This document shows positions 1-10,465 of a stretch of 64,000 bases of DNA, in pieces. Below the pieces are notes generated by a model, which saw only the letters and a list, made by a program, of their open reading frames with translations, did not search any database and was not told where the DNA came from. Each line of letters starts with the position of its first letter. Positions within the stretch are counted from its first letter, which is position 1. Position numbers and translations under genes: made by a program. Source of the DNA: Poa pratensis (lineage: Eukaryota > Streptophyta > Magnoliopsida > Poales > Poaceae); contig CAMZMU010000063.1 in the NCBI GenBank assembly GCA_947311845.1, forward strand, positions 60,392,769-60,456,768. Reading direction: 5' to 3'.

Positions 1-660
1 TGTTCTAGAAGGTTCCGGAGGGTCCCACTATGGCCCCTACCTGTCCAGAACGACCAAGGGTGACCCACTGGTCCATTTGACCAGCCCTCCTTGGTCCATG
101 CAGCCATTCAATAGGTAGCCCTTTAAAAGGGGAGTTACCACTCTTGAAAGAGGGGGTTACCACTATTGAAAGAGGGGGTTACGACCTTGGGAATAATCTG
201 GCTGTAGCTCCTTGCCTATAAAAGGAGAAGGGGAGGTGCACCAAGATGGCTGCGCTTCTCTCCCTCTCTCTTGTTGCCGCCTCCCTCTTCCACTTCTTCC
301 CTACACCGGCTTGGCGAAGCCAATGCAAGAATTTCTCCACCGCCACCACAACATCGTCGTGCTGCTGGGATTCCCGGAGGATCTACTACATCCGTTGCCT
401 CGCTGGAACGGGGAGAGGACATCATCAACAACCGTACGTGTGCCCGAGTATGGAGGTGCTGCCCGCTTGCAGCGCCGGAAGGATCGTCCACGTGATCTTG
501 AGGTCGGCAAGTGAACGAATACATCACCAACGAGATCCAATCTCGTAACGCTTACTCGATCTTCAAGGGTAAGAATCTAGATCAATCTCGTAACGCTTAC
601 TCGATCTTCAAGCGAACGAATACATTCTAGTAGATTAGATCTTCAAGCTTCGTGCACCCA
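1..660 (+). mobile_element. LTR-like sequence, cut by the window edge
   Basis: This stretch looks like the promoter part of a plant LTR. A clean TATA-type box (ctataaaagg) lies at 216-225 and is followed by pyrimidine-rich leader-like sequence. A 30-base unit occurs twice without mismatch at 538-567 and 583-612. No coding frame is convincing. The element continues to the left of the window, so its ends and family cannot be fixed. It could also be a host promoter with a small tandem duplication. Confidence 0.35.
538..612. repeat. 30-bp direct repeat, two perfect copies
   Basis: The unit that begins caatctcgtaacgcttactc is present at 538-567 and again at 583-612, separated by 15 bases. The perfect identity suggests a recent local duplication or a repeated U5/leader motif of an LTR. 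Confidence 0.85.
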
Positions 661-2100
661 CTCTCGCTGACGTCCTACGTGGATCGCCTCTGTAGCCCGA
701 GGGCCCACCCGTTGGCCTCACGCTGCGCGTTTAATCGGTGTGGCGGACGGTCCAGGGTGGTGCAGATTAGCAGCGCGTTTGTCCCATTGGTCGATTTTGT
801 TCATTTACCATACTGGGTTTTATCGAATGCGTTGCGTGCCCCTCTAGGAGAGCTTTCTTCCTACGTGGTTCCTTCCCCCTCTCTCTCGCTGACGATGGGT
901 CCCGTCCTGTCCGAGGCCCACATGTCGGTTGCTCGGGACATTGCGTCGCCGATGTTTCCGTTCCATGCGTCGCCGCTGCATATTTTCTACAGTATGTCGG
1001 GGCACGCTGGGTATTTCGCACAATCGTCGGGTACGTTGCACTGTTCATGATGTCAGGGAGAATTCGGACCCGATTTCTCCGTCCGAGGTGGCCTCCCTCC
1101 ACTCGTCGGCGGGTACGTTGCACCGTGCTGGTAGTCAGAATGAATTCGGGCCCGATTTCGTGTGTTGCTGGCGGCTCGCCATTGGTTCTACGTTACCGAC
1201 CTAAATACTGTGCTTCAGGGGTACGGTGGGGAAATATATCGGGCCTTTTTTCGATTCTCTTGACGTCGTCTCGCTATTGGTTTAGTTCTACAGTACGTTG
1301 GGGGCACGATCGGGTTTTCGCCGTTGGATGCCGCGTACACTGTAGTCGTGTTTATATACACCTTCCAGCCTCCCAATCCTTTCCACCGTCCCCATTTTCT
1401 TCTTGCTTATTTGATTTTTGTTTTGCTTCGGCCTGCGGTGGAGGATATGTTCGATTTGCTTCCTCCCCGTCGACGTTTGCCGTTGTTCAAGCACGGTCGA
1501 GTTCTTGTCACGTTTGTTTATGTGCTGCTTTTTTATTCTTGCATCCTCCGTTTTGTTTTCATAGTAGCCGTTTTATTCTCGCTTCCTATTTTCTTCTTGC
1601 TGTTTCCATTTTTGTTTTCTCGCTATTTTTGATTGTTCTGTTTTTGGTTTCGGGCTGTGGTGGAGTCGTTTTGTTCATCACTTTGTCTTCCTCGTGCGCT
1701 TTCGCTCCCTCTTGTGAGCCAGGGTTTCCTACCATCGCGAGGTTCACTCCTTTTTTGGTCGGCCGATTTGGACGTTCGGAGCAGGTATGGGTGGTGCTTT
1801 TGCTTCAATATTCCTGTGAAAGCTTTTGTCTAACGACAGAGAGGATCAACCGTGTTGTTGTAATATATATATGATATGTTTATACTGTTTGTTTTTTTCG
1901 TGTTTGTTTTGTTAGGTTCTTTTGCTTCGCAGGAAGACACGAGGTTCTCGCTCGTGCCGCGTTCCGGACAAGGGTTGCTTTTGGGCCTAGGCGAGTTGGC
2001 TTCACGTTCGCCGAGTGCAGCAACTGTGAGGGCCTGAAACCTCAAGCCGTCACGAGGCATCCAACAAGATGGGAAACTGCGGAGGTATGGGATACCGGAC
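661..2100. other. intergenic, pyrimidine-rich, no gene seen
   Basis: The plus strand is rich in T, especially from about 1380. Long open frames exist here but have the biased, hydrophobic composition expected from T-rich noncoding DNA and match no domain I recognise. Several tcggg/gtacgttg blocks recur between 1010 and 1300, hinting at an old tandem structure. Confidence 0.4.
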
Positions 2101-2111
2101 GGGCAGATAGC

Positions 2112-2951
2112 CCATGCCGACTCGAGGGAGCCGGCGAGTTTTGTAAGTGGTCGCTATGTATACGCTGCGTACAAACAATGACCATTACCCATCTGAAAGA
2201 CCGTCCCTAGAAAATTCTTATTTAGTTTTCATCTTGCTGGCGAGCGTTCTCTGATCATTTTTTGGTTGGATCTGTGTTTTTTTAGTCTTTTGTTATTTGG
2301 TCTTTTGTTCGTGTTCTTGCCCCTGTGCTTGATCTGTATTTTTTGGTTGTTTTTGGACTTTGTGGTTTTTTTTCTTCTCCAGTATTCCTTTCGTTTCTTG
2401 TTGTTGGTTGTTTTGTTTGTTTGCAGGTCGTTGGTGTATTGGTTTATCGTTCTTCGGGTTAAAGTTAGTTCCGTTGTGGTTGATTTGGGATTTGTTACCG
2501 TGTTTTTATCCATTCTTCGTTTTTTTCATCTACCTATCCGTCCACTGGATCTGTGTTCTTTAGTAGTTGGATTGTCTTGTGGTGTACTTCTGTGTTTGTT
2601 TGTTTTTTCGGTCCTTACTTCATTTTTTAGTCGGCTTCGTTTTCCTGTCGCTTATGCTTGTTTTGTTCCGTTCGTGATTTGTTTCGTGATTTCAGTTGTA
2701 TATCGGTGGGTTTCCTTTTGTTTGGGGCGAGCTATTCATGTATTTTGTCGTAGATTTTGGTTTCAGGATTTAAAGTACCACAGCGCAGGCTCAGCACGTT
2801 GGAAGACTTCACATATGCCGAGTTTAGCAGTTGAGTCGGCCAGAAAACTCATGCCGACTCGAGGGAGTCGGCGAGATCGAAAAGTGGCCGCCATGCATAC
2901 GCCACATACAAACAAAGACCATTATATCTTGAATAGACCGTCGCCAGAAAA
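2112..2951 (+). repeat. pair of diverged ~102-bp direct repeats
   Basis: Positions 2112-2213 and 2850-2951 align over equal length. Both start with catgccgactcgagggag, share cgc-atgtatacgc-like and acaaacaa-gaccatta segments, and end at ccgtc-c-cagaaaa. The start is nearly palindromic (ccgactcgagggagtcgg in the second copy). CACTA transposons of grasses carry similar gccgagt/actcggc motifs near their ends, but I see no CACTA terminus, so the family is open. The 640 bp between the copies is T-rich and noncoding. Confidence 0.55.
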
Positions 2952-3815
2952 AAATCTCCGTCTGGTCAGAAAGACCATGGCATTTTATGTTTGTTTTTTG
3001 CGTGTTTCTTTCTGCTTACTGTGGTTGCGTTCGATTTGTTAGTTTGTTGGTTTTGCTGTCGTCCTGACCGTGTTATTATGTGTTTTTATGTTTTATTAGT
3101 TTTGTTATCGACGGGTTTTGTTATCCTATTGTTTCCGTGATCCCTTTTGTATGTTCGAGTGGTGGTTTTGTGCTGTGTTCCTGCTATTTATTGTTTCGAG
3201 TTTCCCCTAGGAGTGTTCTTATATGTTTTTTTTGTAGGGTAATTATCTTGGTCGGTTCTCTAACTTGGTTGGGCGCCTTTGATTCAGCGTCTTCTGTTAT
3301 GGTCGGTGTGGTTTTTGTGAGTTTTGATGATTGCAGTGTTTATTGTTTCCTACTTGTCGTGTTTATTTTTTTGTGTTGTTTCTATGGTTGTAGTGTCGGA
3401 TGGCCAGTCGGGTTTATCATGTAAGTTGGAGGACCGCCGCCAACGTCTCGCCCTGCGTGAGATCCGTCGTACCCCTCGTAGGTGGTGACGGGTCAGAAGC
3501 AGGAGGTTAAGCAAGAGAGAGGGTCATACTAGGCTCGCGCATTGAAGCTGGCATACCCGATCGATGACATCATCGGTCACGCGCGCTGTTCGTACAAACC
3601 CCGTCGCCGGCTTCCCACTCTGCGGCCTAAGGATTGGTATAGGATTTAACGGATTGACGCTGAGGTCGCCTTCTGTCTCAATGTGGAGTCGCTTTGTCTT
3701 TTGAGTAAGGGATCTTACTGTATAGTTAATCACAGATCTAGGACTTCCTTTTCTTAAACAAACCACGTTGCGTTCGTTTTTTGCATCCCGTATTTTTCTT
3801 TCGCTGTTCGGGGAG
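2952..3815. other. intergenic, no gene seen
   Basis: T-rich plus strand up to about 3420, then more balanced sequence up to the DUF295 pseudogene. The open frames show no recognisable domain. Confidence 0.4.
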
Positions 3816-4921
3816 TCAGAAGTATGATCCCGGATGCCAGGAGAGGTGATCGTAGTTATAGGATCGGATCTCCGACAGATCGGCGTAGTAGATGCTTCCG
3901 GGTTCGACGGTGGGGACTTTTCTGCTGTCAACTGCAACTGAACGGTTTATGCCGACGAAGAGGGCATGCTTGCCAATGCCCCTAACGGGCACCAGGGCTA
4001 AATTATTTATGTCTATCCGGTAGACCACAGGGTCGTCATTGTCAACCCATCCGCTGATAACAAGAAGAAGCTCATCCTCTAATGACCCCAAGTAAAATCT
4101 ATTTCTATAGCTCTGCCCGTTGAAAAGCTGGGCCTTCGATGATTTTGTCATCTTGACCGTTCGAGCGGTGCGACCAATATCTGATTCCTTGGTTGCCGGG
4201 ATGGTACGTATGGTGGATCCGTAGTTGTCTGTCACGTACACTTCGTCATGGTGTGTAGTTATGCTGGAAAGTAGTCCAAACCATTCCACACACGAGAATT
4301 CCTCTTCTCCAAATCCTGATGGAGTCTGGCCCTCGTCGGAGTTTTCGTCAGCCCATCTGATAAATCTGTTTTGAAGGTTGGATACAAATACCATCCTCGG
4401 GGAAGTCAGCACAGTAATGGAGGTCAGTTTCTCCGCTAGTATCTGTGCCCGAAAACGAACAATGGAACATGTGAAGGGGTTAAGCAAGCGCATCTTATAC
4501 GGCCATGTCCTTTTTCCTAGCACAACGAGGCCGGCTGTTGTAGCTCCTACGTAAAAATAATTACTGCAAAGTAGGTGGATTGAAAACAGGGTGATTTTTG
4601 AAGGTTACTGACATACAAACATAAGATGTAAAAGACATATTTTGTGAATCTGCAGACGTCGTCGGGGATGGATTTAGCGCTGACTCGGCCAGTGGAAGTG
4701 TTCAGGAATATGACTTTCTGGTAGCTATATTTCTCAAACATAATCCATTTTTTAAGAAAGAACTTGGGAGGTTCCGTGGCGCGTCACCAATTGCCGCAGG
4801 TCGCACGGCGAGATGAATAATAGTCGACGTCGTCGGACTGGATGAAGGAGTCACCTATCTTCTTGACGAGGTCGTCTGGGAGATCAGACCAACCAGCAGC
4901 GCCGTCCATCCGTCCTGCCAT
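3816..4921 (-). pseudogene. DUF295 / F-box-like protein, nonsense-mutated
   Basis: Plant F-box/DUF295 proteins join an N-terminal F-box-type helix pair to a beta-propeller-like DUF295 region and are thought to act as SCF ubiquitin-ligase receptors. Here the minus strand starts with ATG at 4921 and encodes an F-box-like opening (WSDLPDDLVKKIGDSF). A first exon follows, then a small intron (roughly 4547-4616), then a 235-codon exon ending at 3816. That exon shows typical DUF295 motifs: PVVYRIDINNLALVPV, HALFVGINRSVAVD and EPGSIYYADLSEIRSYNYD. An in-frame TGA at 4784-4786 stops the protein after 45 codons, while the same frame continues beyond it with family-like sequence (KKWIMFEKYSYQKV). The copy also lacks the usual conserved C-terminal extension. 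It is therefore a recent pseudogene unless the stop is a base error. The family call is firm; the exact splice sites are not. Confidence 0.75.
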
Positions 4922-5429
4922 CGAAAGTGGAATTATGCGGTAGAAATGGTGTTACTCATATGTTTTGGTCTTGGAATGGGACGACGGATCTCTGGTGCGT
5001 TTGTTAACCGCAACTTCGTGAAGCTGGATTTATAGCCTTATGTGAAGACGGACGGGTTTCATCGGGAATCAATCAACCAAAACGGTCAGCATTCGTGCAT
5101 TGGGTGTGTAACCGTCGTCGGTGGAGAGGAAACAACGCATCTTTTCGGTATGCGGTTGGGACGGCGGTTTAAGGACACAGGTGAATAATCCATTTGATCG
5201 TACGAAGCTTCATCACAAGTTCGTTGTGTTTGCATGCCGTTTAGTTACACGAATTAGTTTTCTGCCTATTATTTGTCTAATTTGGTCCTCGACCTTACAT
5301 AAGAATATAATTATTTGTACCCATTAATTATTAGCATCGTGTATGGCGTGTCGTAAAAACAGGGCTCGGGGGTCGTGCGTAATCTAGTTGTGGTAATGGA
5401 ACACTAAAAGACGATAGAATATCGGACTA
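4922..5429. other. upstream region of the DUF295 locus, nothing identified
   Basis: Mixed-composition intergenic sequence. It holds the presumed 5' flank of the minus-strand DUF295 locus. I see no TATA box that stands out and no repeat. Confidence 0.35.
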
Positions 5430-6073
5430 TCGGTGCATTGACTGACCTCTGCCCGTATGCAGCAAGCAGTGAACCATCTCCAGGCTCTCCCAGCTAAAAA
5501 AATATCTCGAGGGTCTCCATCTTGACCGATGTCCACGGGACGCCCAAACTAGCTCCTCCTCGAAATAGGCTTTCACCCCGCCATATAAATATAGCAACCG
5601 ATCGATATAACGACGAGTCCACTGCTGGGACAAGCATCACAAAATCAGCCCAAAAGAAACAAAAAAAAGGAAAAAAAAAGAAACAACACCGACAATGGCG
5701 GTTTGATGAAAACGAAGAGACTCGCAACCGCTGCGCCCTCTGGAGAATTCCACCACGCTCCTAGCACTCCGAGCGCCGCGTACCAAACAACACCTCCAAG
5801 AAGATGAGCGACGACGACGACGCTGGTGCCCGAACCGGGACTAGGGTTAGCCCTGGTACCACGCCCAAACTACCCACCACAAACACTTGTATTCTAGAGA
5901 GAGAAAAACTCACTGTTTTAGAGTTCGCAAAAAAAAACTCACTGTTTTAAAACTACCACTAACCCAAATAATCTACCAGTACTGCTAACTACCCTCCCCT
6001 GCCTGAGCTTTTAAACCAACCTTCCTCCTTCATCTGCACCAAGCCCAGAGCCGAACTCAAGCAGAGCAAACTG

Positions 6074-6095
6074 CGCGCGCGCGCGCACACACACA
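6074..6095 (+). repeat. GC/CA dinucleotide microsatellite in the leader
   Basis: A run of gcgcgcgcgcgc followed by acacacaca lies just upstream of the pseudogene ATG. The intact gene has only a short acacacacac run at the same place, so the repeat expanded in one copy. Confidence 0.7.
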
Positions 6096-6126
6096 AGCGC
6101 TTCCATACAGAGACGGGCAAACGGCC

Positions 6127-6353
6127 ATGGCCAACATGGCATTCCTCTCCCTGGTCACGGCTCTACTAGCAGCGTCGGTTGCGGTCAGCGGAGCGTCCTG
6201 GAGTCCACGGCCGCGTGACCGGGCTCCCGGGGCAACCGGAGGTCGGGTTCAGGCACTACGCCGGCTACGTCGACGACAAGGCTCTCTTCTACTGGTTCTT
6301 CGAGGCCGAGAAGGACCCCGACAAGAAGCCCCTCTTGCTGTGGCTCAATGGAG
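6127..6353 (+). pseudogene. truncated SCPL exon 1 with an 11-bp frameshift deletion
   Basis: The sequence is a copy of exon 1 of the serine carboxypeptidase-like gene at 18824, with the same ATG context (gccATGGCCAACATGGC) and signal-peptide-like start. Against that exon it lacks 11 bp after the PRP codons (near 6213) and 15 bp after AGYVD (near 6273). The 11-bp loss breaks the frame, so the motif [18 protein letters not shown] is now in a different frame from the start codon. The splice donor gag/GTACGC is kept at 6354. No exons 2-7 occur downstream. It cannot make a carboxypeptidase. Confidence 0.9.
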
Positions 6354-6760
6354 GTACGCACGTGTTCAGTTCATCCCCTAGTTCTGCTAGCTGCAGATCC
6401 CATGCGTTTTTGCCCTTCGTTTTCGGTGCTCCAAACGAAATATTTCAAGCACTTTGCATTCGTTGGCGCCTTGGTGGTTACCGTGTGATGCAAAAAATGC
6501 AGGCGGCAAGTAAGCTAATTTCCTGGCATAATCTAGAGAGTTCTCTGTTTCTAACTTGCGTATAACGTGCTAAGTTAGTAGCAACTGCTGCTAAAGAAGC
6601 GGCAGATACAGCAAAGAACGAACCCAAGCCAAAACCACAGCCTTCGATTGGAATGCTCTTCTCCCTCTTCTTCTTGCTCAGTTTCGCCCATCCTCCTCCT
6701 ATTCGAAAAAGCTCGAACCTGCAGGGCCATGTGGCCACCCTCTTCATGACCGGAAACACC

Positions 6761-8036
6761 CAACCTTTCCGAGGCTGACGCGGCCGCAGCAGCGGCGAAA
6801 AACGACAACGTAGCAATGACGAAATTCCAGCCGCAACAAAAACGGGGCGATATACCCCCTAAGCTATCGACCTTTGCGGAAGGCGTCACCACCGATAAGC
6901 CGCTGACGAAGGACGACTTCCTCGGCGACCCCCTCAACACACGAGAGACGGGTCTAGACGCAACGCAACATTCATGTTGCAAACTCCTATCAACAAAGAA
7001 GCAACAATCGAATAGCTCGAGGCCAGGCATAAGGCGCTTCAGGGTTAACCAGCGTACCTCCTCAAGCAATGCAGGTTCATCGATGCAAAAGGCATGATCA
7101 AGAATATATCTTATCGGAATACCAATAGAAGCACCCAATCCGGGGTGGGATCCGGTGCTAAAGTGCAACCTCGAGGCAAAATCAACGACCGTCCGTCGCC
7201 CTCAAGCCAGATAAAAATTGGGACAACCTACGCCCTTGTGAAGACATCAGAGGAGACTTGGTATATAGTTCCCCAACTTTTGTGTTTGGATCAGGCGACA
7301 ACGGTATTTGTGCACTATTTTCTTCCTGAAGGTGTGTTGCCGTTGGAGAGCCTTTTTCGTGGCCATGGTGATGATAATGGTGGTGTTTACTACTACTGTG
7401 ATTCGCTGATTGCTTTGGTAGGCGCCATGTTTTTCTGTTTCTTTTTCTTTTTCGAGTTGTGGCAGGATTGTGTTGGTGGTACATGGGAGGGCTGATATAT
7501 TTTTGTTTGTAGAGTTATGAAAATATGAGTTTTTTTAGAAGAAATGGCAATATTATTTGAAATGGTGAGACATGGCCGAAGGTGTGCTCGGGGCGATGCG
7601 GTAACAACAGGAAGAATGAGATGTGCACCGACACATCTCATGAAAAAAAACAGCAGAACGGTCCAGCTTTTTCTACATTTTTGTATCAACTCAGGTTCAA
7701 ATACTGACCATGTCAGGATAGCTTTCCTTAAACACACTAACTGAAAAACTAACTAAAGCTAGTTTTGGTAAATCTTCCTTAAACACAGTCTCAACAAGTA
7801 GCTCTAAATTCTTCTAATACAAACAACCACTTAGTCGGTGATAGCTTTCCTTAATACAATTCTTACCGGGAGATTAATCCCCTATCTAGTTTTGGTCGGG
7901 CCTTTTGGTCGGCCTTTTGGTCGGTGATGTAAACAATGTTTAAGTCTCTAACTTCTTCTTAATCAATATATGGAGGCAAATATTTTGCCTCGTAAAAAAC
8001 CTCTTAGTTACTCATAAAACATGATTGTCTTCAACC
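6761..8036. other. intergenic, no gene seen
   Basis: The short open frames at 6816-7097 and 7094-7495 resemble no family I know and are probably chance. From about 7740 there are several short repeats of cttaaacac and of cggtcggccttttggtcgg, consistent with old transposon debris. Confidence 0.35.
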
Positions 8037-8734
8037 GAAGGAATATTATGTCTTACAAGGACCTTGGACCTTATCCTCTCCCCACACAGTGCAGAGAGGC
8101 GATTTCTGAGCTCTCCTATTTCGCCCACCTCGCCGGCGGCGATTCGGCCGTTTCCCTCCCTCCGTCGGCCGCTCCGGCGGCGGGAGGGTGGGGGAACGCC
8201 GGATCCCACCGTGTATATAGCGTAGGGCTTAGTAGGTTTCCAGCCGGCGGCGTTGTGGAGACGGCGGCGCTGTCGGAGTGGATTTTGCAGGTGGGGGTCG
8301 TCCTCTTCGGCGGTGGATCTCCTCGGAGCTTCGCCGCGGGCCGCCCGCTCTTTCCCTGCTCGCAGCTCGGTGGAGCTGTTGTGTGGGGCGTTTCCTCACC
8401 GGAGTTCGTGGTGCGGCGGCTCCGGATGTCAAATCTGAAGATGATCGTGCTGTGTTGCTGCAAGGAGATGGTGTTGACGGCGCAGGATGGAGGTTCCTGT
8501 GGAGCCAAGCTTCGTCGACTTCCCGGCCATGGAGGAGCTCCTTATGTTCCAAGGCGTCAGCGGCGAGGAAGGAGTGGTGGCGGCGCGCCGGCGATACGTT
8601 CTGCTTCGTCTGCTACATCGGGATCCTGGGGGCCTTGTTGTAATATCTTATGTTTTCTGGATCTTCTTGTAAAAGTCCTTGTGTAATTCAGTCGGTTTAT
8701 CCCGCAAAAAAAGAAGAAGGAATATTATGTCTTA
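8037..8734 (+). mobile_element. non-LTR (LINE/retrocopy type) insertion with 19-bp TSD
   Basis: A 19-base sequence, gaaggaatattatgtctta, occurs at 8037-8055 and again at 8716-8734. The second copy follows an A-rich tail (cgcaaaaaaaagaa). Long variable TSDs plus a poly(A) end are the signature of target-primed reverse transcription. The 660-bp body (8056-8715) is GC-rich at its 5' end and ends in T-rich, 3'-UTR-like sequence. I find no intact reverse transcriptase or endonuclease, so it is a non-autonomous LINE derivative or a processed transcript of unknown origin. Confidence 0.8.
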
Positions 8735-9214
8735 ATGAAACACATGCGTAAAACCTAAGATTTGATTCTTAGTTGGCTCGAGAGTACAACCATCCTCCGA
8801 TTTGATTGACTCGATTTTGTAGAAATGCTTTTGGCGAACTTGGCGAGTACCGGCATAGGCTGAAAATAACGGTGCCCGTGCATCATTCAGTTCCTCTCTG
8901 AAGAAAAGACGTCATGTTTTTGGTTCCATCCACCGACTTCACTCTCATGGACCATGCTTCTTCCGTGCGTTGCTTCGTACATCGTTGTCCCGATCGATCA
9001 CCGCTGGAACTGGAAGGATCTGCACTCATGTGCCGTCTTCGACCCTGAGACAACGTGTCTCGTGTTTTGACATCTTGCGCGTCCGGTAAGTCTCTCCCTT
9101 CCCTTCTTCTGCGCGCGCGCAGCGCAACCGCACCGCCATAAATTCCTCGTGATCTCGGCGAGTCATCGCGCGTAGCACATCAGGCAGCCCAGTGTAACTG
9201 TAACGTCGTCCACC
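8735..9214 (+). promoter_or_regulatory. 5' flank of the nicotinamidase gene
   Basis: The 480 bp between the non-LTR insertion and the start codon include a gcgcgcgcgc run at 9112-9121 and an AT-rich site (ccataaattcc) at about 9136-9146 that could serve as a TATA-like element about 70 bp before the ATG. The non-LTR insertion sits just upstream of it. No experimental support is implied. Confidence 0.35.
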
Positions 9215-9832
9215 ATGCCACCTCCCGCGTCCTCCTCGACGTACACCAGGTACGAGACGCGCCGCCGCGACCCCAACCCCCGAGCCGCGGCGCTCCTCGT
9301 CATCGACGTGCAGGGCCACTTCGCGTCGTTGGTCGCGCCGGCCATCGCCGCCACCGTGGCACTCTGTCGCTGCGCCGGCATCCCGGTCGTCTACACCCGC
9401 CACGTCGACCCCGTGCCCCCGAGTCGCCCGCTCGCCGAGTGGTGGGCCGGCGACCGCATATCCGCCGGGACGCCGGACGCCGAGCTGCTCCCCGGTGCTG
9501 GCCATGCCGCGGGGGACCTCGTCGTGGAGAAGAGCACGTACAGCGCCTTCGCCGCCGGCACGGGGCTCGAGGAGACGCTGCGCGGGATGGGCGTGGAGGA
9601 GGTGATCGTGGCCGGCGTGATGACCAACCTTTGCTGCGAGACCACCGCGCGGGACGCGTTCGTGAGGGGCTTCCGGGTCTTCTTCTCATCCGACGCCACG
9701 GCCACGGCGAGCCGGGAGCTGCACGAGGCGACGCTCGTGAACATGGCGTATGGGTTCGCGACGTACATCGTCGACTGCGACCGCCTGGAGGCGGCATTCG
9801 ACAACAAACAGCAAAGCTATGTAAAATTGTAG
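9215..9832 (+). CDS. nicotinamidase (isochorismatase fold), plant NIC2/NIC3 type
   Basis: The product (205 residues, single exon) should hydrolyse nicotinamide to nicotinic acid and ammonia, the entry step of the plant NAD salvage pathway. The fold is the alpha/beta isochorismatase-like hydrolase. The catalytic triad is visible: Asp31 in [10 protein letters not shown], Lys106 in [10 protein letters not shown], and Cys140 in [16 protein letters not shown]. The segment VMTNL ahead of the cysteine fits the cis-peptide loop of the family. The late motif [25 protein letters not shown] is typical of the plant NIC2/NIC3 branch rather than the NIC1 branch. Length matches the family. The start at 9215 has a good context (tccaccATGcc), and the next Met (residue 125) would remove two triad residues. 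No signal peptide is seen, so it is probably cytosolic. The last ten codons, after LEAAF, look variable. Confidence 0.93.
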   Translation: MPPPASSSTYTRYETRRRDPNPRAAALLVIDVQGHFASLVAPAIAATVALCRCAGIPVVYTRHVDPVPPSRPLAEWWAGDRISAGTPDAELLPGAGHAAGDLVVEKSTYSAFAAGTGLEETLRGMGVEEVIVAGVMTNLCCETTARDAFVRGFRVFFSSDATATASRELHEATLVNMAYGFATYIVDCDRLEAAFDNKQQSYVKL

Positions 9833-10219
9833 TTTTCCGATTTTCTGGTATATAAGTTACTGATCTGAAACTCTCTACGACTTTGCTTTTGTTTTCAACT
9901 CTAGTTCACTCTGCTAGGTTATTATGTTCCAGACAGTTGTCAGTTTATATTTGAGAAGCAGTCCAGATTCATCTTTGTAGTGAGTATGCTGTTCCAGACT
10001 GTTGTCAGTACCACTCGAACTCATTGAGTTGATCCTTTTCGTTTTTCACCTTTGGCTCTCGCTTCGGCTTGGAAGTTGGAACAAATTGTTCAGAAAGTAA
10101 AACAGAAATAGAAGGCTAGCAGGCAATAGCTACACAAACAAAACATCCCATAGTATGTATATCATTTCAGTGAAGTGCTGAGCTATTCAACTGCCACACT
10201 ATGCATATCAGTTAGCTAA
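9833..10219 (+). other. 3' flank of the nicotinamidase gene
   Basis: AT-rich sequence with a likely 3' UTR. A pair of similar segments (gttccagacagttgtcagt near 9925 and gttccagactgttgtcagt near 9991) is a small local duplication. No gene is seen. Confidence 0.45.
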
Positions 10220-10465
10220 GGCCCCTATTTGGAATAAAGGAAACACATAGAAATTTTAGACGGTAGGATTCCCATAGTAAAAATGTCTATCTCAGATTCA
10301 TTTGAAATTCCTATGTAATGGGCTAGTCCATAGGAGATTTCGAAGGAAACTAACACGAAGTCTCACCTCATGTTTTCTCTCTATATGTCTATAATTCCTG
10401 TGTTTTTTCTGTGTGGCATCCAAATGACACTTTTGAAAATTTCCCGAGGTTTTTGTTCCCGTAGG
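10220..10465. mobile_element. Tourist-type MITE fragment (left end)
   Basis: The sequence begins taa/ggcccctatttggaataaagg, close to the GGCC-TGTTTGG termini of Tourist/PIF-Harbinger MITEs with a TAA target site. It runs into AT-rich sequence typical of these elements (cctatgtaatgggctagtcc). The right terminus is missing because a LINE tail starts at 10466. Confidence 0.55.

Larger units (their letters stand above)
5430..6760 (+). repeat. duplicated SCPL promoter, exon 1 and start of intron 1
   Basis: This block matches 18545-19450 plus the sequence that resumes at 20488. Shared pieces include gacctctgcccgtatg (5443) with gatctctgcccgtatg, the leader gagcttttaaaccaacc, exon 1, and intron stretches such as gttcagttcatcccctag and gattggaatgctcttctccc. 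The left copy has extra sequence around 5560-5880. It also has the intron site uninterrupted at about 6713 (gctcgaacctgcagggcc), where the right copy carries a transposon. Similarity fades after about 6760. It is a truncated segmental duplicate, not a second full gene. Confidence 0.8.

Noticed and set aside
1047..3042. Long plus-strand open frames (275 and 258 codons) in T-rich DNA
   Set aside because: Their translations are strings of Phe, Leu, Val and Cys caused by base composition, without a domain or a plausible start context.
9300..9807. Antisense frames of 165 and 138 codons over the nicotinamidase gene
   Set aside because: They are shadows of a GC-rich coding exon whose sense frame has an intact catalytic triad.
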